From contig NZ_JBBHLB010000009.1 in assembly GCF_037572415.1 (NCBI RefSeq), positions 1-64,000 of the forward strand: a stretch of 64,000 bases of DNA, read 5' to 3'. The position numbers were made by a program, and so were the translations under genes. Numbering within the stretch: position 1 is the stretch's first letter; each line of letters opens with the position of its first letter. The notes beneath the pieces are model-generated. The model saw nothing but the letters and a program-made list of their open reading frames with translations, ran no database searches and was not told the DNA's origin. Shown one piece after another: positions 7,351-15,471 of the stretch. Origin of the DNA: Flavonifractor porci. Lineage in GTDB: Bacteria; Bacillota; Clostridia; Oscillospirales; Oscillospiraceae.

Positions 7351-7962
7351 ATGGCCCGGTATCTGATGACCCACTCTCTGCTGTCGTCCTGGCTCTACGC
7401 CATGAAGGAAAACCCCTACGAGGACGCCAGCACCGAGCGGGACCCCTATGCCGAGTTCCTCCAGGTGCTCCGGCGGGAGCCGACCCCCACCACCGAGGCC
7501 ATGCAGAAGGGCGTCGACTTCGAGGACCTGGTGACCGACATCGTAAACGGCGCCGGCGACACTCAAAACCGCTGGTATGACGCCGCACAAAAGGTCGCCG
7601 GGTATGTCCGGGGCGGCATCCTCCAGTACAAGGCCCGCCGGATCATCACCGTCCGGGACACTGAGCTGGTGCTATATGGCCGGCTGGATTGCCTCAAGGC
7701 TGGCGACATCAAGGACATCAAATTCTCCAGCAGCTACGACCGGGGCAAGTATTTCAGCAGCACCCAGCACCCCACCTACTTCGAGATCGTCCCGGAGGCC
7801 AAGTCTTTCACCTACCTGGTGAGCAACGGCTCCGAGGTCTGGACGGAGCGGTACTACCGCGAGGAGACGCCCAGCATCATCCCCACCATTTCAGACTTTC
7901 TGGAATGGCTGGATGCCCTGGAGCTGGACCCGCTCTACAAAGAAAAATGGCTGGCCCTATGA
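7351..7962 (+). CDS. PD-(D/E)XK superfamily nuclease
   Basis: A 203-residue protein. The core LYGRLDCLKAGDIKDIKF contains the aspartates and the D-x-K triad of the PD-(D/E)XK fold; E at GVDFEDLV would be the helix residue. Such phage nucleases process DNA ends for recombination with an annealing protein. It begins directly after the stop of the ATPase and ends in an ATGA overlap with the next gene, so the three form a functional cassette. Confidence 0.8.
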   Translation: MARYLMTHSLLSSWLYAMKENPYEDASTERDPYAEFLQVLRREPTPTTEAMQKGVDFEDLVTDIVNGAGDTQNRWYDAAQKVAGYVRGGILQYKARRIITVRDTELVLYGRLDCLKAGDIKDIKFSSSYDRGKYFSSTQHPTYFEIVPEAKSFTYLVSNGSEVWTERYYREETPSIIPTISDFLEWLDALELDPLYKEKWLAL

Positions 7963-8489
7963 GGGGGCGGCTGGTCGACCTGACCATCGGGCTCAACCGC
8001 AAGCAGCGCATCACCGTGGAGGTCGACCGGGATTACCGCGAGGACTATGAGCGGCTGAAAGACGCCGAGCTGGACATCGAAATCAAGAAGCACCGGGAGA
8101 AACGCTCCAAATCCGCCAACGCCTATTTCCATGTGCTGGTGAACAAGATCGCCGCCGAGCGCGGCGGCAGCGACGAAGCTACCAAAGCCTCCCTCGTCGT
8201 GGAGTATGGGGCGCTGGCAAAGGACGCTGATGGGCTGACGGTAGGCTTTAAGCCCCCCGCCTCTGTGGACGTGTCTACCATCTATCCCTATGTGAAATGC
8301 TTTGACACCCGCGAGGAGAACGGCAAGCTGTTCAAGTGCTACCTGGTCTACAAGCAGACGCACCTCATGGACAGCAAGGAAATGGCCCGGCTGATTGACG
8401 GCGCCATCGAGGTAGCCAAGGAGCTGGGCATCGAGACGGACACCCCGGAGCAGCTGGCCCGGTACAAGGAGGACTGGAATAAGGAATGA
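7959..8489 (+). CDS. Putative phage recombination protein
   Basis: A 176-residue protein with a charged middle (EIKKHREKRSKSANAYFHVL) that loosely recalls NinB/Orf-type recombination mediators, which contact SSB. The C-terminus carries an acidic ELGIETDTPEQL segment. ATG 7959 overlaps the previous stop. The NinB assignment is a suggestion from pattern and position only. Confidence 0.55.
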   Translation: MRGRLVDLTIGLNRKQRITVEVDRDYREDYERLKDAELDIEIKKHREKRSKSANAYFHVLVNKIAAERGGSDEATKASLVVEYGALAKDADGLTVGFKPPASVDVSTIYPYVKCFDTREENGKLFKCYLVYKQTHLMDSKEMARLIDGAIEVAKELGIETDTPEQLARYKEDWNKE

Positions 8490-8869
8490 GAAAAGTTTAC
8501 TGCGACTACTGCGGCCGGCAGGCCGAGTATGTGGACAGCAAGGTCGTCTACGGCAAGAGCTACGGCATGATGTACCTCTGCCGGAATTGCATGGCCTACG
8601 TCGGTGTTCACAAGGGCACCGACAAGCCCCTGGGCCGGCTGGCCAACGCGGAACTCCGCTACTGGAAGAAGCGGGCCCACGCCGTTTTCGACCCCCTGTG
8701 GCAGCGGGGCCGTTTCCGCGGCCACCGCAACGCGGCTTATGGCTGGCTGGCCCAGAAGATGGGCCTGCCCGTGGAGCAGACCCATATCGGAATGTTTGAT
8801 GTGGCGCAGTGTCGCAAGGCCATCCATATCATCGAGAACGAAACGAGAGGAGGAAGCTCACATGGATGA
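8486..8869 (+). CDS. Zinc-finger-containing protein (DUF3268)
   Basis: A 127-residue protein with CDYCG near the N-terminus and CRNC about 25 residues later, followed by the conserved YVGVHKGTDKPLGRLAN segment that marks the DUF3268 family. Family members are found in phages and mobile elements and are of unknown role. The start overlaps the previous stop and the end overlaps the next gene, so it is inside the translationally coupled replication block. Confidence 0.8.
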   Translation: MRKVYCDYCGRQAEYVDSKVVYGKSYGMMYLCRNCMAYVGVHKGTDKPLGRLANAELRYWKKRAHAVFDPLWQRGRFRGHRNAAYGWLAQKMGLPVEQTHIGMFDVAQCRKAIHIIENETRGGSSHG

Positions 8870-9101
8870 AAAGAGAAGCCCCGAGGAGCTGCTGGCGCAG
8901 CTGTGCCTGGAGCCTGGCTTCGTGCTGGTGCCGCAGGATCGCTTTGAGGAGCTGGTACGGGCCGAGGCGGAGCGCGACGTCCTGGAGGCCACGATCCCGG
9001 GCGAAAACAGGTATGCCGTCGGCACCGTTTTGGACGCCATCAAGAAAGCCCGGAACAAGGTGCTCCTGGGCAAGCCGGAGGTAGAGGGCGATGCTCAATA
9101 G
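8862..9101 (+). CDS. Small protein before ssb
   Basis: A 79-residue acidic, helical protein. GAGGAGG is placed 8 bases before ATG 8862. It overlaps both neighbours and precedes ssb. No family recognised. Confidence 0.55.
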   Translation: MDEKRSPEELLAQLCLEPGFVLVPQDRFEELVRAEAERDVLEATIPGENRYAVGTVLDAIKKARNKVLLGKPEVEGDAQ

Positions 9102-9603
9102 AATCATCATCATGGGTCGGCTGACCCGTGACCCGGAGCTCCGCCATACCCAGAGCGGCACGGCCGTCGCCTCTTTCTCCCTGGCGGTCGACCGCGACTT
9201 CAAAAACCAGAACGGGGAGAAAGAGACAGACTTCATCGACGTGGTGGCCTGGCGCAATTCTGCGGAGTTCGTGTCCCGGTACTTCGCCAAAGGCCGCATG
9301 GCCGTGGTGGAGGGGCGGCTGCAGATCCGCCCCTGGCAGGACCGGGACGGGAACAAGCGCCGCTCGGCTGAGGTCGTCGCCGACAACGTGTACTTCGGGG
9401 ACTCCAAGAAGGACGGGGACGGAGGCGGGGGCTACCAGGGCGGCTACCCCCAGGACGCCTACGGCGGCGGGTATGGCGGAGGCTATGCACCGTCCCAGGC
9501 TGGGCGGTCTGGCCCGCCGGCCGGAGGCTATCCGCCATCCAACTACGGCGGCGGAGACTTCACGGAGCTGGGCGATGACGATGACGGGGAGCTCCCGTTC
9601 TGA
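9091..9603 (+). CDS. ssb: Single-stranded DNA-binding protein
   Basis: A 170-residue SSB. The OB fold begins MLNRIIIMGRLTRDPELR and runs to about residue 105. It is followed by a glycine- and tyrosine-rich linker and the acidic tip DDDDGELPF, which is the usual docking site for replication and repair partners. It protects single strands during phage replication and would work with the annealing ATPase and nuclease encoded upstream. Confidence 0.95.
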   Translation: MLNRIIIMGRLTRDPELRHTQSGTAVASFSLAVDRDFKNQNGEKETDFIDVVAWRNSAEFVSRYFAKGRMAVVEGRLQIRPWQDRDGNKRRSAEVVADNVYFGDSKKDGDGGGGYQGGYPQDAYGGGYGGGYAPSQAGRSGPPAGGYPPSNYGGGDFTELGDDDDGELPF

Positions 9604-9660
9604 TCTGTGCGGGCCGTCCCTTCGGGCGGCGGCCCGCCACCAAAAGGAGGTGACGCAAGT

Positions 9661-10458
9661 GTGGCAAAGGGACGCCTTATCAGCACAAATTTCTGGATGG
9701 ACGGCAAGGTGGAAGATGATTTCACGCCGGAGGACAAGTACGCATACCTCTGGTGCCTGACCAATCCGCACACCAACCTCTGCGGCTGTTACGAGGTCAG
9801 CATCAAGCAGATTGCCCATGAGCTGGGGTACAACACCGACACCGTGGAGCGGCTCTTGAAGCGGCTGGATGGGGCGCACAATGTCATCCGATACAGCGCC
9901 CCCACGAAGGAGCTCCTGGTGCTCAACTGGTACCGCTACAACTGGAACGCCTCGGAAAAGCTGGATAAGCCCCTGCTGGCCGAGATTCGGACGGTGAAGT
10001 GTGACAGCTTCAGGGAGTATCTGGCCGACCGCTACAACGAGCGGGACAGCGTGAGTGTCCCCTATGAATACTGGGCCGACCAGCCGCCGGCGGGCAGCGA
10101 GCCGCCTCCCCCGCCCAGGAAAGGCGGCGACGGCGCCGAGGCCACCCCGGAAAGGCAGGTGCGCCACAAGCGCGGCCAGTACGGATGGGTGCGCCTTACC
10201 GACGAGGAGATGGACCGCCTCACCCGCGACCTGGGACCGGACGAGCTGGCCCGCTGCATTACCTATGTCGACGAGGCCGCCCAGACCACCGGCAATAAGA
10301 ACAAGTGGAAGGACTGGAACCTCGTCATTCGGAAATGCAGCAAGGGGCGCTGGGGACTTGAGCGGACGCCGGCTCCAGCGGGCGGCACGAGGAAAAGCGC
10401 ATCCCAGGGCGCTGCGGAGGATCTGCGGGAGCTCCACGAGCTATTCGGCGAGGGGTGA
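9661..10458 (+). CDS. Phage replisome organiser / replication initiator
   Basis: A 265-residue protein. The N-terminal half (ISTNFWMDGKVEDDFTPEDK, later IKQIAHELGYNTDTVERLL) has the winged-helix pattern of phage replisome organisers that bind the origin. After a proline-rich linker the C-terminal half resembles DnaD-like helicase-recruiting modules. GTG 9661 is chosen, with AAAGGAGG 10 bases upstream; a longer frame begins inside a GC hairpin. The next gene looks like a helicase loader, which supports the role. Confidence 0.75.
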   Translation: MAKGRLISTNFWMDGKVEDDFTPEDKYAYLWCLTNPHTNLCGCYEVSIKQIAHELGYNTDTVERLLKRLDGAHNVIRYSAPTKELLVLNWYRYNWNASEKLDKPLLAEIRTVKCDSFREYLADRYNERDSVSVPYEYWADQPPAGSEPPPPPRKGGDGAEATPERQVRHKRGQYGWVRLTDEEMDRLTRDLGPDELARCITYVDEAAQTTGNKNKWKDWNLVIRKCSKGRWGLERTPAPAGGTRKSASQGAAEDLRELHELFGEG

Positions 10459-10462
10459 TGTT

Positions 10463-10972
10463 GTGACCAAGAAGGAAATGACGGAGATCTTCAGCGTCAT
10501 GCTCCTGGCGTGGCCCAACGCTGAAATGTTCAAGGGCGGCGTCGCCAAGCTGGGGCCGACCATCGAGCTCTGGACAGCCTGCCTCTCTGATGTGGACTTC
10601 TGGCTGGGCCAGCAGGCCGTTATCCGGCTGTGCCGCGAGTGCAAATTTCCACCCTCTATCGCAGAGTTCAAGGAAAAGGCGGACAACGTCCAGCAGGAAA
10701 TCAGGTCGCGCATCGACCTGGATTGGAACGATATCAAGTTCTCCCGCTTGCTGGATAAGGCGCCGCAGGAATGGTATCAGAGGCTACCCCCCAACAGCGA
10801 CGTTAAGGCTGTGATTGACGCCCTGGGCGGCGTGGAGAAGTTCGCCACCAAGGGAGAAGGGGGATGGAACTACTACGAGTTCCGGGATATGTACGAAAAG
10901 CTGATACGAAAAGAAGTGCCCGGGGCGGTGGCGCGGCTGACCTCCGGGAAAAAGAAGGAGTTGAGTCCATGA
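10463..10972 (+). CDS. G39P-like helicase loader
   Basis: A 169-residue protein. The N-terminus (MTKKEMTEIFSVMLLAWPN, later CKFPPSIAEFKEKA) fits the loader/inhibitor family of phage SPP1 G39P, which brings the replicative helicase to the origin. The C-terminal half is less typical. GTG 10463 has GAGGGG 7 bases upstream. No phage helicase is seen, so it would recruit the host DnaB-type helicase. Confidence 0.65.
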   Translation: MTKKEMTEIFSVMLLAWPNAEMFKGGVAKLGPTIELWTACLSDVDFWLGQQAVIRLCRECKFPPSIAEFKEKADNVQQEIRSRIDLDWNDIKFSRLLDKAPQEWYQRLPPNSDVKAVIDALGGVEKFATKGEGGWNYYEFRDMYEKLIRKEVPGAVARLTSGKKKELSP

Positions 10973-11586
10973 GAACGAGAAAAAGCTACCGCCGCCGGGT
11001 CTGGGCGCAACGCATCGTGCTGGTGCTGCTCCTGGCGGTCGTTGCAACGCTGGTAATCGCCCGTATAGGGGCGGAGCCGGTGGCGGGCGAGGTATCTACC
11101 ACCCCGGAGACAGCGCCCCAGGAAACGGCTGTATTGCGGCCGGAGCCTACCTATGTCGTGGAGGTCATCCCGACCCCGGAGCCGACGCCGACGGTAATGG
11201 CCCGATATGCGGATGTCACCATGACCGAGGCAGAGCGCGACGAGCTGGCGGCGATTATCTACCTGGAGGCTCGCGGAGAGCCGGCCGAGGGACAGCAGGC
11301 GGTGGCCGAGGTCGTCTTGAACAGGGTGGTTTCCCCGGACTTCCCGGACAGTGTGAGCGAGGTGCTGCACCAGGGGGAGGGTACTGCGGTGCCGCAGTTC
11401 TCCACCATCGGCCTCCTGTCTGCGGCCGAGCCGGGACAGGCCCAGTATGATGCCATCGACGCGGCACTGTACGGCCCGTCCATCCTGCCGGTCGATGTGG
11501 TGTTCTTCTCCCGGAACGGAGAGAATGACCGGGTGTGGGGCAAGATCGGTGGCCATGTGTTCTGTTACGCCTATGTCTGGGAGTGA
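10969..11586 (+). CDS. SleB-like cell wall hydrolase, membrane-anchored
   Basis: A 205-residue protein. A basic start and one membrane segment (about residues 13-31) are followed by a Thr/Pro-rich spacer and a Hydrolase_2 domain with ELAAIIYLEARGEP, in which the Glu is the likely catalytic residue, and VAEVVLNR. Relatives hydrolyse spore cortex peptidoglycan. Its place among replication genes, far from the lysis cassette, suggests a role other than final lysis. ATG 10969 overlaps the previous stop. Confidence 0.85.
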   Translation: MRTRKSYRRRVWAQRIVLVLLLAVVATLVIARIGAEPVAGEVSTTPETAPQETAVLRPEPTYVVEVIPTPEPTPTVMARYADVTMTEAERDELAAIIYLEARGEPAEGQQAVAEVVLNRVVSPDFPDSVSEVLHQGEGTAVPQFSTIGLLSAAEPGQAQYDAIDAALYGPSILPVDVVFFSRNGENDRVWGKIGGHVFCYAYVWE

Positions 11587-11590
11587 GTTT

Positions 11591-11773
11591 ATGAGAGCAA
11601 AGAAATTCCGAACTATCTGCGGGATCGTGGCTTGCGCCGGACTATTCCTCATGCTTGGGGCGGCCGGTGGAAGCGATACTGGAACCCTTGACCTCCAGGA
11701 AATCTTTTGGATGACGGTCCTGGGACTCGGGCTTTTCGCCGGCGGGTGCTATCTGGGAGGCTACATCGAATGA
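11591..11773 (+). CDS. Small membrane protein
   Basis: A 60-residue protein with two hydrophobic segments (about residues 8-25 and 39-57) and a short acidic loop. It follows the anchored hydrolase and overlaps recU, so it may help the hydrolase at the membrane; that is only inferred from order. Confidence 0.6.
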   Translation: MRAKKFRTICGIVACAGLFLMLGAAGGSDTGTLDLQEIFWMTVLGLGLFAGGCYLGGYIE

Positions 11774-12282
11774 CCAAAGAAAAGGACCCCCGCCGCCAGC
11801 TGATGGGAAAAATCAGCAAGGCCAAGGGCAAGCACTTCGAGGAGCGTCTGGACGCCTCCTTTGCCTACTACCGCGACCGTGGGTACGCCATCATCGAAAA
11901 GACTCCTGAGCCCATGCGCCCGACAAAGAACCTGGGCAACGGAAAGTTCATCGCTTTCTTTGAGAAGAAAGCGCAGCCCGACTATAAGGGCGTCATCAAG
12001 GGCGGTCGCACCGTCATGTTTGAGGCGAAGTTCACGGCAAAGGAGCGGATGGAGCAGGACCGCGTGGAGCGGGAGCAGGGAGAGTACCTGGACCGGCACG
12101 AGCGCCTGGGGGCGCGGTGCTATGTCCTGGCCGGCTTTGGCTCCGGCGAGGTCTACCGCATCCCCTGGGCCATCTGGCGCAGCATGAAAGAGCATTTTGG
12201 CCGAAAGTATGTTACTGAGGCCGACCTGGAGCAATACCGAGTACATACGGCGTGGAACGCCACGCTGCAGCTGCTCGACTGA
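11770..12282 (+). CDS. recU: Holliday junction resolvase RecU
   Basis: A 170-residue resolvase that cuts four-way DNA junctions. Visible pattern: GKHFEERLD with the active-site Glu, QPDYKGVIKGGRTVMFEAKF with the D...E-x-K triad, typical of RecU. A phage copy near SSB and nuclease genes fits recombination-dependent replication and branch removal before packaging. The start overlaps the stop of the membrane protein. Confidence 0.9.
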   Translation: MTKEKDPRRQLMGKISKAKGKHFEERLDASFAYYRDRGYAIIEKTPEPMRPTKNLGNGKFIAFFEKKAQPDYKGVIKGGRTVMFEAKFTAKERMEQDRVEREQGEYLDRHERLGARCYVLAGFGSGEVYRIPWAIWRSMKEHFGRKYVTEADLEQYRVHTAWNATLQLLD

Positions 12283-12298
12283 AAGAAAGGAGATTACC

Positions 12299-13027
12299 AT
12301 GAGCGAGATTTCCATGTACGAGGCCCAAAAGAAGAAGCTGCAGGGCCTCTGCGACGAGCACGACCTTGTTTTCCGCTTCATCAAAGACCGCTACCCCATC
12401 ACCCTCACCATCAAGCCTGTGCAGGGCATGGACGCACAGATTTCCATGCTGGAGAATGTCGAGGAGGTCGGCTATCGGAGCCCGGATGCCTCCATGACCT
12501 GGATCTTCGAGGACGGGGTGCTGGAGACGAAGGTCACCGGCGGTACCTTCACCATCAGCAAGACCCTCCGGGGGAAAATCGAGAACGTCCTAGTGAAGAT
12601 GATCGCCTACTGGCAGCAGTACTTCTTCCGGGACGTGATGGAGAAGAATGCCCTGCGCCCCGGCGTAATGCCCGTCATCGACGAGGACGAGGCCGACGAC
12701 AGAGAGGCCCCGCCTATGCCGGAGGGCGCCGAGCCCCTGGAGGAATACGAAGACGACGGCGAGATCCCCGGGGACGAGGAGCTCGACGAGGATGACCCGG
12801 ACATCCAGGAGGCTACCCGCATCGTCCGGGGCGAGAACAAGGCCTCCACGGCCCTCTTGCAGCGGCGCATGAACATCGGCTATGCCAAGGCTGCCCGCCT
12901 CCTGGATGCTTTGGAGCGCCTGGGCGTGGTCGGCCCCTACAATGGCTCCGACCCGCGAGAGGTGCTCCCCAGCGACCTCCCCGATGACGATGACGGCGAG
13001 GAGGGCGAGAGCGATGATGAGGCGTGA
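12299..13027 (+). CDS. Phage protein with C-terminal FtsK-gamma winged helix
   Basis: A 242-residue protein. The first 120 residues are a phage domain of unknown role; an acidic linker follows (about residues 122-165); the C-terminus (TALLQRRMNIGYAKAARLLD) is a clear FtsK gamma winged helix, the module that reads oriented octamers (KOPS/SRS) in chromosomes. No ATPase motor is present. It could bind host dif-region signals or act as a DNA-binding adaptor. AAAGGAG precedes ATG 12299 by 8 bases. Confidence 0.75.
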   Translation: MSEISMYEAQKKKLQGLCDEHDLVFRFIKDRYPITLTIKPVQGMDAQISMLENVEEVGYRSPDASMTWIFEDGVLETKVTGGTFTISKTLRGKIENVLVKMIAYWQQYFFRDVMEKNALRPGVMPVIDEDEADDREAPPMPEGAEPLEEYEDDGEIPGDEELDEDDPDIQEATRIVRGENKASTALLQRRMNIGYAKAARLLDALERLGVVGPYNGSDPREVLPSDLPDDDDGEEGESDDEA

Positions 13028-13190
13028 GGACTACAAAGCCGTGAAACACATGGGCAAGACCCAGATGGAGAAATATCTCCAGACGGTCTACCAGCGCGGC
13101 TTCGATGCGGGCGTCAAGTCTGTCATCGCCAAGACCAAGGCTGCCATCCAGGCGAAGGCCACCAGCAGCGTGCCGGAAGCGGAGGGGTAA
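13014..13190 (+). CDS. Small basic protein
   Basis: A 58-residue helical protein rich in lysine, starting at ATG 13014 (or 13017), overlapping the end of the previous gene, with GAGGAGG upstream. It stands just before the methylase-like gene. No family recognised. Confidence 0.5.
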   Translation: MMRREDYKAVKHMGKTQMEKYLQTVYQRGFDAGVKSVIAKTKAAIQAKATSSVPEAEG

Positions 13191-13193
13191 GTC

Positions 13194-14054
13194 ATGGGAA
13201 AGGCCATCCGTCTCCGTGGTGAGTGCCAAAAGAATATCGTCAAGTTGCTGGACGGCTTGTGCGGCCGCTACTCCAGGTGGGAAGTGTGGCAGGACTTCAT
13301 CATCATGTCCGCCATCAGCATTGCGAACGTCCTGGGCGGCCCTCACCGGGAGGCCCGGGAGCGGGAGTACACGAATCACGCCTCCCGGTATTCCCTGAAG
13401 GAGCTGGAGGTATTCGCGCAGATGCTGGCGGAGGTAGCCATGGAAATGGAGCGAGAGCCCGACCAAGACCTCCTCGGGGAGCTTTTTATGGCCCTCGGCC
13501 TCAGCAACGAGTGGAAGGGTCAGTTCTTCACCCCGTACTCCGTGTGCCGGGCGATGTCCACCATGACCTACGGTGACGATTTCAAGGCGCGCATCGAGCA
13601 GAAGGGATGGGTGGCCGTCAATGATCCGGCCTGCGGGGCAGGGGCCCTGCTGATTGCCTTTGCAAACGAGTGCCGCCGCCCTGGCCACGACATCAACTTC
13701 CAGACGTCGGTGCTGTTCGTGGCCCAAGACATCGACTTCCTGGCAGGGATGATGTGCTATATCCAGCTGAGCCTCATGGGCTGCCCTGGGTATGTGGTCA
13801 TAGACGACAGTATCTCCCACCCCATAACAGGGATTGATCCTCATGGGCTCATTCCTCGCGACGGACCAAACGTCTGGTACACGCCCATGTACTTCCGGGA
13901 CGTTTGGCACTGGCGCCGGCTGTGGGTGCAGATGGATCGCGTATTGTTCACGGCGGCTCCGAAAGGCCAGGCGGAAACGCTGGCCCCGGAGCCGCCAGGC
14001 ACAAATGGGCCTACATTGTCCGAGGGCAAGGGCGGCCAGCTGACACTGTTTTGA
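13194..14054 (+). CDS. N6-adenine methylase-like protein
   Basis: A 286-residue protein with the N-terminal part of a type I style DNA methylase: FFTP (111-114) and the SAM motif DPACGAG (144-150). The catalytic (N/D)PP(Y/F) motif that should follow is not present; the sequence instead has VVIDDSISHPITG. Similar shortened proteins occur in other Firmicutes phages, so this looks like a family trait and not decay. It could bind SAM or mimic methylase without activity. Confidence 0.75.
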   Translation: MGKAIRLRGECQKNIVKLLDGLCGRYSRWEVWQDFIIMSAISIANVLGGPHREAREREYTNHASRYSLKELEVFAQMLAEVAMEMEREPDQDLLGELFMALGLSNEWKGQFFTPYSVCRAMSTMTYGDDFKARIEQKGWVAVNDPACGAGALLIAFANECRRPGHDINFQTSVLFVAQDIDFLAGMMCYIQLSLMGCPGYVVIDDSISHPITGIDPHGLIPRDGPNVWYTPMYFRDVWHWRRLWVQMDRVLFTAAPKGQAETLAPEPPGTNGPTLSEGKGGQLTLF

Positions 14055-14068
14055 TGGGAGGGGAGAAA

Positions 14069-15259
14069 ATGCGCGTATCGCCGCCGCTTGGGAAAAGGAC
14101 ATGGACGGCGGAGGAAGAAAACTACCTCCGGGAGAGCTGGGGTACCGTGACGGTCGATGGAATCTGCCGCCACTTGAACCGCACAAAAAACGCTATCATG
14201 GTAAGGGTAAACCGGCTGGGGCTTCCGCCCTACCTGGAGAGTGGAGAATACATCACCCTGCACCAACTGTCACGCGCACTTGGCTTCGGGGCATCATCGG
14301 ATAAGTATTTCATGAAAAGCTGGGTGGAAAACCGGGGCTTCCCCCTGCACTACAAGCGGCGGGGAGCATCGACGATCCGTGTGGTCTACCTGGGTGAATT
14401 CTGGGCGTGGGCCGAGAAAAACCGCTCTTTCCTGGATCTCTCCAAAATGGAGCCCCTGGCACTGGGGGAGGAACCAGACTGGCTGCCGGGGCAGCGCCGA
14501 AAAGATTATGAGGCCTATGCGCTTCAGAGAAAGGACGCATGGACACCGACAGAGGACTCCCGCCTAAAAATGCTGGTCAGCCTGCACAAGTATTCGTGGG
14601 CCGAAATTTCCGACATGATGCACCGCTCCAATGGAGCGATTTCCCGCCGTTGCCGCGACCTTGGTATCAAAGACCGGCCTGTGGCTATGGAGTTGACCGG
14701 GAAGCGCGGGACATGGTCACCGGAGGACTTTGAGGCACTGGTTGACGGTATTCGCAATGGCGACAGCTACGCCGCCATCGGGAAGGCCGTAGGCCGGTCG
14801 GAGAAATGTGTCCGCTCCAAGGTCTACAACGACTACCTGACCGAAAACATGGACAAGGTGCGTGAAATGCTCGGCGACGGACCCTGGGGATCCGGAGCCC
14901 CGGAGATGGACGTCAAGCACGGCTTCTATATCTCGCGCACCAGACAGCAGGTCCGGCGCGACCTCTCCACGCTGGCGGTGCTGCTCCGCAAAAGGATGAA
15001 CGACCTCGGCTACGACCCCTACTGGCAGCGGTTTATGTGCATGAACTGGGATGACGTTGGCGGGTGTTCCGCTGGTTGTAAGGACTGTGATTCCTGCACG
15101 GAGTTCCGCCGCATACCCCCGCAATACTGCGCCCGCTGCGGGGCCACCTTCTATGAGCGCAAGGAAAATCGCTTCTGCTCGGCCTGCCGCACAGCCAGGA
15201 AGAAGCAGGCACAGCGCCGGTGGTGCCGGATGAACGGAAACATGAGAAAGGAACGCTGA
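14069..15259 (+). CDS. SANT/Myb-like DNA-binding protein with zinc ribbon
   Basis: A 396-residue protein. Two or three SANT/Myb-like units are visible: KRTWTAEEENYLRESW, DAWTPTEDSRLKMLV and RGTWSPEDFEALVDGI, each followed by a helix with I..R...I. The C-terminus has several Cys pairs (CSAGCKDCDSC, CARCG, CSACR) for zinc. This build suggests a transcription regulator or DNA-organising protein. It sits in the late part of the early operon, before the ParB-like gene. Confidence 0.75.
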   Translation: MRVSPPLGKRTWTAEEENYLRESWGTVTVDGICRHLNRTKNAIMVRVNRLGLPPYLESGEYITLHQLSRALGFGASSDKYFMKSWVENRGFPLHYKRRGASTIRVVYLGEFWAWAEKNRSFLDLSKMEPLALGEEPDWLPGQRRKDYEAYALQRKDAWTPTEDSRLKMLVSLHKYSWAEISDMMHRSNGAISRRCRDLGIKDRPVAMELTGKRGTWSPEDFEALVDGIRNGDSYAAIGKAVGRSEKCVRSKVYNDYLTENMDKVREMLGDGPWGSGAPEMDVKHGFYISRTRQQVRRDLSTLAVLLRKRMNDLGYDPYWQRFMCMNWDDVGGCSAGCKDCDSCTEFRRIPPQYCARCGATFYERKENRFCSACRTARKKQAQRRWCRMNGNMRKER

Positions 15260-15260
15260 A

Positions 15261-15449
15261 ATGTTTTTCCTGGAACGCAAAGAGCCGGTTGCTATGCCGA
15301 ACATCCTCGGCAACACCAGCCAGCCGGTCCACACATACCGATGGAAAGCGATATACACCTGTCCGGAGCGGTGGCCCCTTGAGGCCCTCCTCCAGCACAT
15401 GGACCCCAAGACGCACCGCATCACATCAAATTCCCCGGCCGAGGGATAA
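15261..15449 (+). CDS. Small hypothetical protein
   Basis: A 62-residue protein beginning right after the previous stop, with AAAGGA 7 bases before ATG 15261. No motif is visible. It may be translated by reinitiation. Confidence 0.45.
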   Translation: MFFLERKEPVAMPNILGNTSQPVHTYRWKAIYTCPERWPLEALLQHMDPKTHRITSNSPAEG

Positions 15450-15471
15450 GCCGGCCACGAAAGGAGCTTGT

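Noticed and set aside
6193..7590. 465-codon minus-strand frame
   Set aside because: Antisense to the P-loop ATPase gene, with low-complexity Leu/Gly/Val content and no family pattern.
9040..10437. 465-codon minus-strand frame
   Set aside because: It is a shadow of ssb and the replisome organiser gene, as happens in GC-rich DNA; no family pattern and no ribosome site.
13194..14054. Phage-borne active DNA methylase
   Set aside because: The catalytic NPPY/F motif cannot be found, so activity is not claimed.
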